This document shows positions 6,830 through 13,004 of a stretch of 21,298 nt of DNA, piece after piece. Origin of the DNA: an uncultured Synergistaceae bacterium. GTDB lineage: Bacteria; Synergistota; Synergistia; Synergistales; Dethiosulfovibrionaceae. The stretch lies in assembly GCA_902489135.1 (NCBI GenBank), contig CABTYW010000032.1:1-21298 (forward strand), written 5' to 3'. How positions within the stretch are numbered: the first letter of the stretch is position 1; every line of letters begins with the position of its first letter. The position numbers and the translations under genes are program-made. The notes below the pieces were generated by a model. That model was given only the letters and a program-made list of their open reading frames with translations. It was not told where the DNA came from and searched no databases.

Positions 6830-8664
6830 GAAAATTTCTCAGTTCAATACTTTTGCCTCTGACGTTGTGCTGCGCCCTTTTTTTCACCGAAGGGCGCAGT
6901 GCTGTTGTTCAGACCGGAGCTCCGAAGGAGCGGGCCTCCAGTCGTCCTCTTACCATCGAAGCCGATTCAATCAGCTACGATGAGCGCAGCTCACGGGCCG
7001 TTGCCGAAGGTCATGCCGCATTGTACTATATGGATTTGACGCTTTCCGCCGACCGCGTTGAAGTGGCGACCGACAGCAGCGTCGCCAAGGCATACGCCGC
7101 CGAAGGCAAGCAGATCGTCATCACGCGAAGTGGCGTGCAGACGCTGAAGGGACGCTATCTCGAATATGATTTGCAGGGCGCCTCGGGGAAGCTTGAAGCT
7201 CCCGAAGGTCAGTCACCGGCGCCGCGGGGCACTCTGTATGCCAAAGGTGAACATCTGGCGCTGGCCGACGCGCAGTCGGCTCACGAGAAAAAATGGCTTC
7301 ACGGAAAATATCTGAAGGACAGCGCTCCCGACGATATGGTTGTCCGATGGGACGACGTTTCCTATACCACCTGTCGGCAAGAAAAACCCCATTATCGGCT
7401 GAAATCGAAAAAAGCCGTCATGGTTCCCAATCAATACATGATTCTCTACAGACCGCGGATCTATGCGGGCGGAACCTATCTCATGACGTCGCCTTTCAAC
7501 ATGGTTGTCCATTCCAGGAAAAGAAAAAGCGGCGTCATCACCTTTCGTCCCGATTTCGACGACGATAAAAGATACGGACTGACCGCCAGTTCGCGCCTTG
7601 CGTGGAAAAACGGCATGGCCGATCTCAAGGCTTCCTACTGGTCCCGAGGAATTTTTGAATACGATGCACGTCTTGACCAAAAAATCGCCGACGGGCTGTC
7701 GCTTTACGCCGTGATCGAGCGCAGTTATGACGGCGATCTCAAAGACACCTGCGAACGTCCCCGATGGGGTGCCGTGCTTTCCCATGAGGGATGGAAGATG
7801 GACGTCGGCTGGTCGGAACGGGAGAAGCGCTCTGTGGTGAGGAAACCCGGACAGGAGCCCTATGAAACGACGCTGTGGCGAAAAAACGATATCAACGTCA
7901 CGTCGCCGTGGCTGGGCATCCATACCGGCATGCTCTCTCAGTACGTGCGCGTTAAGGGCAATTACGGCAGCTATCAGGAAACGGGGACCAATCTGAAAGC
8001 CCACGGGGATTTTATCGATCGCTACGGCTGGGGGGCGGAGTATTACACCGAACTGCCCTTTCGTTGGGGGGCGTGGACGCTTTCGCCGTTCTTCAAGGGC
8101 GACTATTGGAACTACGGTTATGAAAACGACGGACACAACCGGCAGATCATTTCCAGTATGACGTGCGGAATCACGGCGAGCCGCGGCGCCTTTGAGATCG
8201 GTTCGGCGTTCACCCAACAGCGCGTATCGGGACATTCCGCCTTCAGAAGAGGGTGGGATGCCAAGTCCGACACCGACACCTTTTATCAGCGCGTGGGCTT
8301 TAAGATCGGCAGGGATTTGACGCTTTCCGTTCAGGGAATTTGGGATATGACGGGGAGAAAAAACGAGCTGACGTCGGTGGGCTACATTCTTTCCTACGAC
8401 AACAGCTGTTGCACGCGGTGGACGCTGACCTGCAATGATGACGTGACCGACAAGAACAAGAACGACTGGTTCACCCTGTCCTTCGCGATCACCGCCTTCC
8501 CCGACTCCAAATTTGATTTGGGCAGCCATGCTCTGGCCAATCCCTTCGGCCGTCCGGGCGGGCTTCCGGAGAGAAAGCGCCGAAAGTCAGAAACGATGAT
8601 GGAACGTCAGGGCACCCAACAGGCCGAAGCCGGTGAAATTCAATTTCCCGGCTTTGACATCTGA
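6826..8664 (+). CDS. lptD: LPS-assembly outer-membrane protein LptD
   Basis: LptD is the outer-membrane beta-barrel that inserts LPS into the outer leaflet. I start it at GTG 6826 (overlap GTGA with lptC), which gives MRKF and a clean signal peptide; GTG codons at 6814 and 6817 are alternatives. The 612 residues are short against about 780 in E. coli. An OstA_N/LptA-like jellyroll spans about 40-130 (TIEADSISYD, AEGHAAL, LKGRYLEYD). The barrel follows, rich in alternating aromatic strands. TTCRQEKPHY (C183) and NSCCTRW (C528, C529) match the positions of the conserved LptD cysteines, but no cysteine is left in the mature N-terminus. A 45-residue polar tail follows the last likely strand. No lptA or lptB is nearby. 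It is the last gene of the operon. Confidence 0.9.
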   Translation: MRKFLSSILLPLTLCCALFFTEGRSAVVQTGAPKERASSRPLTIEADSISYDERSSRAVAEGHAALYYMDLTLSADRVEVATDSSVAKAYAAEGKQIVITRSGVQTLKGRYLEYDLQGASGKLEAPEGQSPAPRGTLYAKGEHLALADAQSAHEKKWLHGKYLKDSAPDDMVVRWDDVSYTTCRQEKPHYRLKSKKAVMVPNQYMILYRPRIYAGGTYLMTSPFNMVVHSRKRKSGVITFRPDFDDDKRYGLTASSRLAWKNGMADLKASYWSRGIFEYDARLDQKIADGLSLYAVIERSYDGDLKDTCERPRWGAVLSHEGWKMDVGWSEREKRSVVRKPGQEPYETTLWRKNDINVTSPWLGIHTGMLSQYVRVKGNYGSYQETGTNLKAHGDFIDRYGWGAEYYTELPFRWGAWTLSPFFKGDYWNYGYENDGHNRQIISSMTCGITASRGAFEIGSAFTQQRVSGHSAFRRGWDAKSDTDTFYQRVGFKIGRDLTLSVQGIWDMTGRKNELTSVGYILSYDNSCCTRWTLTCNDDVTDKNKNDWFTLSFAITAFPDSKFDLGSHALANPFGRPGGLPERKRRKSETMMERQGTQQAEAGEIQFPGFDI

Positions 8665-8680
8665 AGTCCGAGGAAGCCAT

Positions 8681-8734
8681 AAAACGAGCCTGCTTTTCCC
8701 GTGATTTTGAGGAAAGCAGGCTCATTTTATTTTA
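8681..8734 (+). terminator. Rho-independent terminator after lptD
   Basis: GAGCCTGCTTTTCC (8686-8699) pairs with GGAAAGCAGGCTC (8711-8723), 13 base pairs with one bulged T, around an 11-base loop. AAAA before the stem and ATTTTATTTTA after it extend it and supply the T-rich tail. It lies 22 bp past the lptD stop. Confidence 0.92.
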
Positions 8735-8839
8735 TGAGTTGTTTTATGAGTTTGGGAGGAAAAACGAAGAAAATGAAATTCAGCGGATCTTTCGTCCCTC
8801 CGGTCGGCGGTCGGGCTGCGCCTGAAAAAGCGACGTCGC

Positions 8840-8862
8840 AAAATACCCTCTGCGGGTATTTT
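8840..8862. terminator. Probable bidirectional terminator between lptD and greA
   Basis: AAAATACCC (8840-8848) and GGGTATTTT (8854-8862) form a perfect nine-base-pair stem with a five-base loop. The A and T runs are symmetric, so the stem reads as a terminator-like hairpin on both strands. It is a candidate terminator for greA, which has none closer to its stop, and a back-up for lptD. The T-tail is only four bases and is part of the stem. Confidence 0.5.
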
Positions 8863-8926
8863 CGGACACCGAAAACACCTGCGGGCGCCTTTTGTTGAAA
8901 TTCCGAGGGCCGGAAAAAAGACTTTG

Positions 8927-8957
8927 AAGACGCCCGCGGAGGCTCTGCGGGCGTCTT
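8927..8957. terminator. GC-rich hairpin, possible greA terminator
   Basis: AAGACGCCCGC (8927-8937) and GCGGGCGTCTT (8947-8957) form a perfect 11-base-pair stem with a nine-base loop. On the + strand it is followed by only a short T-run. On the - strand six T (complement of 8914-8919) follow after a gap of about seven bases. It could act as a greA terminator or simply as an RNA-stabilising hairpin. Confidence 0.4.
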
Positions 8958-8996
8958 TCATGAGCCCTGCACCGCCCCTGAGCTCCTCAGAAAAAT

Positions 8997-9025
8997 TCCA
9001 CAAAAACGGGAGAGTAGGCTATAAT
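8997..9025 (+). promoter_or_regulatory. Promoter-like sequence pointing into the 3' end of greA
   Basis: A perfect TATAAT (9020-9025) lies 17 bp after TCCACA (8997-9002), which matches TTGACA at four of six positions. Transcription would start near 9032 and run antisense to the end of greA. AGGAG and an ATG (9042) follow, but the downstream reading frame looks like a shadow of greA. It could make an antisense RNA. Confidence 0.4.
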
Positions 9026-9071
9026 ACAGGAGTTCTGTCTTATGAACGCCGTCGTCCTGCCGCCGTTTTTT

Positions 9072-9566
9072 CTATTTTACGCTGATTTTCAGGATTTTCA
9101 TCTTTCGGATGCCCATGGGAACTTTCGCGGCGACTTCGTCTCCAACCCGACGGTTCATCAAAGCGCGTCCCACAGGGCTGTCGGAAGAGATCTGTCCCTT
9201 CTCCGGATCGGACTCCCCCGAACCCACAAGAGAATAAACGAATTCTTTTTTGTGAGTCAGATCTTTGATGGTCACCGTGGTGCCGGGTGAAACGTGGGAG
9301 TTGTCAAGCCGCGATTTGTCAATGATCTTGACTCGCGACAGCTGGTACTCCAGAGTTTGAATTTTGCCTTCCAGTTTGGCCTGTTCGTCCTTTGCCGCCG
9401 CGTACTCGGCGTTTTCGCTTAAGTCACCGAAGGATCGGGCCTCTTCGATGCGGCGGGCAATTTTGTAGCGCTCCTCGCTTCTCAGCTGTTTTAATTCGTT
9501 GGTGAGTTTGTCGTAACCTTCCTGTGTCATTTCGACAAAGTCATCGTTATGTTTGCGTTCAGCCAC
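9072..9566 (-). CDS. greA: Transcription elongation factor GreA
   Basis: GreA enters the RNA polymerase secondary channel and stimulates cleavage of backtracked transcripts. The 164-residue length is close to the usual 158. The N-terminal coiled coil (about 12-85) carries the acidic tip GDLSENAEY (47-55), whose D48 and E51 correspond to the catalytic-site residues of E. coli GreA. The C-terminal FKBP-like domain ends with SPVGRALMNRRVGDEV (130-145) followed by the terminal strand. I choose the GTG start at 9566 because GGGAGG lies nine bases upstream and the frame above it reads like non-coding sequence. It is the only - strand gene, divergent from rnj by 117 bp. About seven extra residues precede the usual N-terminus; the internal ATG at 9530 would be too short. 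Confidence 0.95.
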   Translation of the reverse strand: MAERKHNDDFVEMTQEGYDKLTNELKQLRSEERYKIARRIEEARSFGDLSENAEYAAAKDEQAKLEGKIQTLEYQLSRVKIIDKSRLDNSHVSPGTTVTIKDLTHKKEFVYSLVGSGESDPEKGQISSDSPVGRALMNRRVGDEVAAKVPMGIRKMKILKISVK

Positions 9567-9618
9567 TTGTATGAACCTCCCGAAAATATGATGTTCCGGA
9601 TGTACCGTGCAGATATTT

Positions 9619-9624
9619 ATTTTA
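9619..9624 (-). promoter_or_regulatory. Possible greA -10 element
   Basis: On the - strand this reads TAAAAT, five of six matches to the sigma-70 -10 consensus. It would place transcription start about 45 bases before the greA GTG. The -35 region at the right distance (TCGCAA, 17-bp spacer) is poor, so the call is tentative. Confidence 0.3.
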
Positions 9625-9640
9625 GCAAAAAAAAGCACTC

Positions 9641-9660
9641 TTTGCGAGCCTTGCCGCAAA
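9641..9660. promoter_or_regulatory. Inverted repeat between divergent greA and rnj
   Basis: TTTGCG (9641-9646) and CGCAAA (9655-9660) form a six-base dyad with an eight-base spacer, 24 bp before the rnj start and in the probable promoter zone for both genes. It could be an operator or a 5'-leader hairpin of rnj. No regulator family was recognised. Confidence 0.25.
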
Positions 9661-9683
9661 AATTCAAGATAAGGAATGTTGAA

Positions 9684-11534
9684 ATGAAAAACAATGATGT
9701 AAAAACAGGGACGCCTCGGGCAAAAATGCCCCGGGCGCAAAAGACTGCGGGAACGGTCCGTACTGCCGGAGCCGCCCGCGGCGAGAAAACTTCCAAGACC
9801 GCGAAGCCTGCGCCTTCTGCCGCCAAAACCGCGCCTGCAGTGAAAAGGACCTCACCCCGCCGCAAGAAAAATCTCCTTTCGGAGACGTCGGCTTTAAAGT
9901 TTATTCCCTTGGGAGGCCTCGGCGAGATCGGAAAAAATATGTATGCCCTGGAGTATGGCGGTGACATCCTCGTCATTGACGCCGGCCTGAAGTTTCCCGA
10001 CGAGGAGATGCTGGGCATCGACTATGTCATCCCCGATATCTCCTATTTGGAAAAAAACAAATCGAAGGTGCGCGGCATTCTCATCACCCACGGACACGAG
10101 GATCACATCGGTGCGCTGCCCTTTGTGCTCTCCAAGCTCAATGTGCCTGTTTACAGCGCCAAACTGACGCTGGGCATGATTGAATCGAAGCTGCTTGAAG
10201 CGCTGCCGCGCTTCAAGCCTCAGCTGGTGGAAGTCAGCGCCGGCGAAAGTCTGTCGCTGGGCGTTTTCAAGGTCAGCTTCATAGCGGTGTGCCATTCCAT
10301 TCCCGATGCCCTTGCCGTGGCCGTTCAGACGCCGCTGGGCACCATTATTCATACGGGAGACTTCAAGATCGATCCGACCCCTGTTGACGGTCGCGTGACG
10401 GACTACGCCGCTTTCTCCGAGCTCGGCAGAAAGGGCGTTCTGATGCTGGCTTCGGACTCCACCAACGCCGAACGTGAAGGATTTACCCGTTCGGAGCGAT
10501 CGCTGACCGGCGCCATCGACAACCTTCTGAGAACCTACCGCAACAGGCGCATCGTTGTCTCCGCCTTTGCCAGCAATTTGAACAGAGTTCAGCTGGTGCT
10601 CGACGCCGCCGCACGGTTTAACCGCAAAGTGGTCTTTGCCGGGCGGAGCATGGTCAACAATGTGGATCTGGCGATCCGTCTTGGGTATATTCACGCCGAG
10701 CCCGACATCATTGTGCCTCTCAACGAGATGAATTCCCATGCCGAGTCGCAGCTGCTGATTATGACCACGGGAAGCCAGGGAGAACCCTTTTCAGGCCTTG
10801 TGCTGATGAGCAAAGGTGCTCATCATCGTGTCAAACTGAACAACAGGGACGTGGTGGCGCTTTTCGCCAATCCCATTCCCGGCAATGAAAGACTGGTAAG
10901 CAATACCATTGACAGACTTTTCGAGCTGGGATGCGAGGTCCTTTACGGCAGGGAGGCGGGGCTCCACGTCTCCGGACATGCCTCGCGCGAAGACCTGAAG
11001 ATGCTGCTGAGCATGGTCAAGCCGAAGTATTTCGTGCCCGTTCACGGCGAATATCGAATGCAGATTCGCCACGCTCAACTGGCCGAGGAAGTGGGGATTT
11101 CGCCGAAAAATATCTTCATCATGAAAAACGGCGACGTTTTGTCGATCACAAAGAATACGGCTTCTTTAAAGGCGAAGGTGGATGCCGGCGCCGTGCTGGT
11201 TGACGGCATGGCTCTGGGAGAAAAGGAGGGCTCCATTCTCAAGGAGCGCCAGGAGCTTTCCGAGGACGGCGTGCTTGCCGTCGCCGTGGCGCTGGATAAA
11301 AACGGAAAACTTATCGGAGACCCGCTCTTTGAAAGCTACGGCCAAATTCATTTCCGCGATGCCGCCAGCATGCGCGTGGAGTTTTCCGAGGCGGTGCGAA
11401 AGGCTTTAAAGCGCGCGGGAGATGAAAATGACGAGCTGCTGAAAAAACGGATTACAATGCGCTGCAAAGAACTGCTCAGGAAATATATGCGCAGCGCTTC
11501 GGCAGTCCTGACGCTTATCAGTCACAAGGACTGA
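9684..11534 (+). CDS. rnj: Ribonuclease J
   Basis: RNase J is a metallo-beta-lactamase/beta-CASP nuclease with 5'-3' exonuclease and endonuclease activity, central to mRNA turnover and rRNA maturation in bacteria lacking or supplementing RNase E. The core begins at about residue 70 with FIPLGGLGEIGKNMY. The zinc motif HGHEDHIG is at 136-143, H204 follows, and HTGDFK (223-228) gives the next metal ligand. The beta-CASP region has SDSTNAEREGFT (258-269), TGSQGEP (362-368), HVSGHA (428-433) and PVHGEYR (452-458). The C-terminal domain spans about 490-616. The ATG at 9684 has AAGGA eight bases upstream. The first 65 residues are an unusual Lys/Ala/Pro/Arg/Thr-rich extension. It heads the long run that continues with uppP after 74 bp. 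Confidence 0.95.
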   Translation: MKNNDVKTGTPRAKMPRAQKTAGTVRTAGAARGEKTSKTAKPAPSAAKTAPAVKRTSPRRKKNLLSETSALKFIPLGGLGEIGKNMYALEYGGDILVIDAGLKFPDEEMLGIDYVIPDISYLEKNKSKVRGILITHGHEDHIGALPFVLSKLNVPVYSAKLTLGMIESKLLEALPRFKPQLVEVSAGESLSLGVFKVSFIAVCHSIPDALAVAVQTPLGTIIHTGDFKIDPTPVDGRVTDYAAFSELGRKGVLMLASDSTNAEREGFTRSERSLTGAIDNLLRTYRNRRIVVSAFASNLNRVQLVLDAAARFNRKVVFAGRSMVNNVDLAIRLGYIHAEPDIIVPLNEMNSHAESQLLIMTTGSQGEPFSGLVLMSKGAHHRVKLNNRDVVALFANPIPGNERLVSNTIDRLFELGCEVLYGREAGLHVSGHASREDLKMLLSMVKPKYFVPVHGEYRMQIRHAQLAEEVGISPKNIFIMKNGDVLSITKNTASLKAKVDAGAVLVDGMALGEKEGSILKERQELSEDGVLAVAVALDKNGKLIGDPLFESYGQIHFRDAASMRVEFSEAVRKALKRAGDENDELLKKRITMRCKELLRKYMRSASAVLTLISHKD

Positions 11535-11608
11535 ACTGCGCCTTTTGTGCGGAGGTTCGGAGTGCGCCATCTCTGAGCTCTTTCTTTGAGAACGGAGCGA
11601 ATTCAAGC

Positions 11609-12397
11609 ATGTCGGAATTTTTTTCCACGGTGGTTCAGGGGTTGCTCCAGGGGCTGACGGAGTTTCTTCCGGTCAGCAGTTCGGCCCATTTGGCAATTTA
11701 TCAGCACGTGACGTCGGCGGAGGGCAGCGGGCTGTTCTTTGATCTGATCCTCCATCTTTCCACGCTTTGTGCCACGCTGGTTTATTTCAGAAAAGACATC
11801 GTCGGGCTTCTGACGGAGTTTTTCGGCGGCTTCAAAGCTCTCTCGGCGCCCAAGGCGGAGGGATGGTACTTCGGATGGGCGGTCATTGCAGGATCCGTGC
11901 CGACGGCTGCGATCGGCCTGCTGTTGGAACCTGTTGTGCAGAGCGCCGGAACATCGATGCGATTTGTGGGCTCGGCGCTGTTGATGACCAGCACCCTGCT
12001 GCTGGGGTTACATTTTATCCCGCAAGGCGCTGCGAAAATTCGCGTTTCCATCGGCTTTGTGGTGGGCATCGCTCAGGGCATCGCCGTTTTTCCCGGAATT
12101 TCCCGCTCTGGGATAACGCTGGCCGTCGGCCTGCTCTGCGGCCTCAGCGCCGTCGAGGCGTTCCGTTTTTCTTTCCTGCTGTCGCTGCCGGCCATTGCCG
12201 GCGCCTCGTTGTTGGAAATGCGTCATTCCGACGCTTTTTCGGCCCTTCCTTCGGGCAGTGCCGCGGCGGCGGTTGTCGCCTTTGCGGCGGGATTGCTGTC
12301 GCTCTTTGTCCTGCATCGCACCGTGGTTGCCGGGCGATGGAAGTTTTTCTCGTTCTACTGCGCGGCTCTGGGGCTGGCGGCGCTGCTGTACCTGTAA
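11609..12397 (+). CDS. uppP: Undecaprenyl-diphosphatase UppP (BacA)
   Basis: UppP is a polytopic inner-membrane enzyme that dephosphorylates undecaprenyl diphosphate to the monophosphate carrier needed for peptidoglycan and wall-polymer synthesis; high levels give bacitracin resistance. The 262-residue length is normal. The (E/Q)xxxE region with PVSSSAHL (14-28) and the PGISRSG motif (162-168, active-site R166) are both intact, and hydrophobic helices fill the rest. GGAG lies about 11 bases before the ATG. It is 74 bp after rnj and one base before maf, and its lipid carrier supply fits the downstream csaB and division genes. Confidence 0.96.
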   Translation: MSEFFSTVVQGLLQGLTEFLPVSSSAHLAIYQHVTSAEGSGLFFDLILHLSTLCATLVYFRKDIVGLLTEFFGGFKALSAPKAEGWYFGWAVIAGSVPTAAIGLLLEPVVQSAGTSMRFVGSALLMTSTLLLGLHFIPQGAAKIRVSIGFVVGIAQGIAVFPGISRSGITLAVGLLCGLSAVEAFRFSFLLSLPAIAGASLLEMRHSDAFSALPSGSAAAAVVAFAAGLLSLFVLHRTVVAGRWKFFSFYCAALGLAALLYL

Positions 12398-12398
12398 A

Positions 12399-13004
12399 AT
12401 GAAGCGAAAAGTGCGGATTGTGCTCGCTTCTTCCAGCCCTCGCCGCAGAGAAATTCTGGCACAGCTGGGCTGGAACTTTCAGGTCATTCCTTCCGACGTG
12501 GCTGAGACCAAAAAGGACGGAGAGGATCCCGCCTCGCTGGTCAAACGTCTGTCGTTCCTCAAGGGCGATGAAGTGTTCAGGCGTTGCCCCGACGCTTTGG
12601 TGATCGCTTCGGATACGGTGGTTTGCTGCGGCGGAAAAATTTACGGGAAGCCCAAAGACGATGAAGAGGCCCTGACCATGCTTGAAAACCTGGTCGGCCG
12701 AAATCATGAAGTTTTTTCCGGGCTGGCGCTCTTTATGGGCGCTCGCGTTCTGTGTGACTGCGACAGCACCGAAGTGACCTTTCGCCGCGTCGGCCTTGAA
12801 ACGCTGAGAGCCTATGTGGCTACGGGAGAACCGCGCGGCAAGGCCGGGGCCTATGCCATTCAGGGCTGCGGCAGGCTTCTGGTGAAGGGCATTCATGGCG
12901 ATTATTCCACTGTTGTGGGACTGCCCGTTGCCCTGCTTGCCGAGATGATTGGAAAATTGGGTTTCGACCTGTTCGATTTGATGGAGGTGTCAGCCTTTGA
13001 ATGA
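12399..13004 (+). CDS. maf: Maf-type nucleoside triphosphate pyrophosphatase
   Basis: Maf proteins hydrolyse dTTP, UTP or modified nucleotides to the monophosphate plus pyrophosphate, as house-cleaning enzymes; some influence septum formation. The 201-residue protein has the N-terminal nucleotide loop LASSSPRR (9-16), the central SDTVV with catalytic D72 (71-75), GKPKD (83-87) and the C-terminal YAIQGCG and GDYSTVVGLP blocks. The ATG lies one base after the uppP stop with no clear ribosome site, so translation is probably coupled; a GTG four codons in is possible. The stop overlaps the TTG of the next gene. The exact substrate class (dTTP/UTP against m7GTP) cannot be fixed by eye, though the QGCG block favours the dTTP/UTP class. 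Confidence 0.94.
   Translation: MKRKVRIVLASSSPRRREILAQLGWNFQVIPSDVAETKKDGEDPASLVKRLSFLKGDEVFRRCPDALVIASDTVVCCGGKIYGKPKDDEEALTMLENLVGRNHEVFSGLALFMGARVLCDCDSTEVTFRRVGLETLRAYVATGEPRGKAGAYAIQGCGRLLVKGIHGDYSTVVGLPVALLAEMIGKLGFDLFDLMEVSAFE

Larger units (their letters stand above)
8735..9019. other. Gene-free stretch with terminator-like hairpins
   Basis: No gene is supported here. Short open frames exist on both strands but lack convincing start sites and recognisable sequence. The stretch separates convergent lptD (+) and greA (-) and holds at least two strong inverted repeats, annotated separately. Three copies of a CTGCGGG core (8850-8856, 8879-8885, 8945-8951) are spread along it, each close to a T-rich segment. 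Confidence 0.6.

Noticed and set aside
7213..8529. 438-codon open frame on the - strand inside lptD
   Set aside because: The + strand has a signal peptide, the OstA_N domain and conserved LptD cysteines. The - strand frame has none and looks like antisense composition.
8722..9003. 93-codon - strand frame and 65-codon + strand frame (8701-8898) in the gap after lptD
   Set aside because: Both run through terminator hairpins, are Arg/Gly/Pro-rich, lack good ribosome sites and have no known motif.
9042..9290. 82-codon + strand frame behind the TATAAT at 9020, with AGGAG before its ATG
   Set aside because: It is antisense to greA for nearly its whole length and has no recognisable sequence. I keep the promoter as a finding but not the protein.
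9567..9740. Upstream extension of greA to a start near 9740
   Set aside because: It would run through the divergent promoter region and add about 58 unrelated residues. The GTG at 9566 has a good ribosome site and gives normal GreA length.
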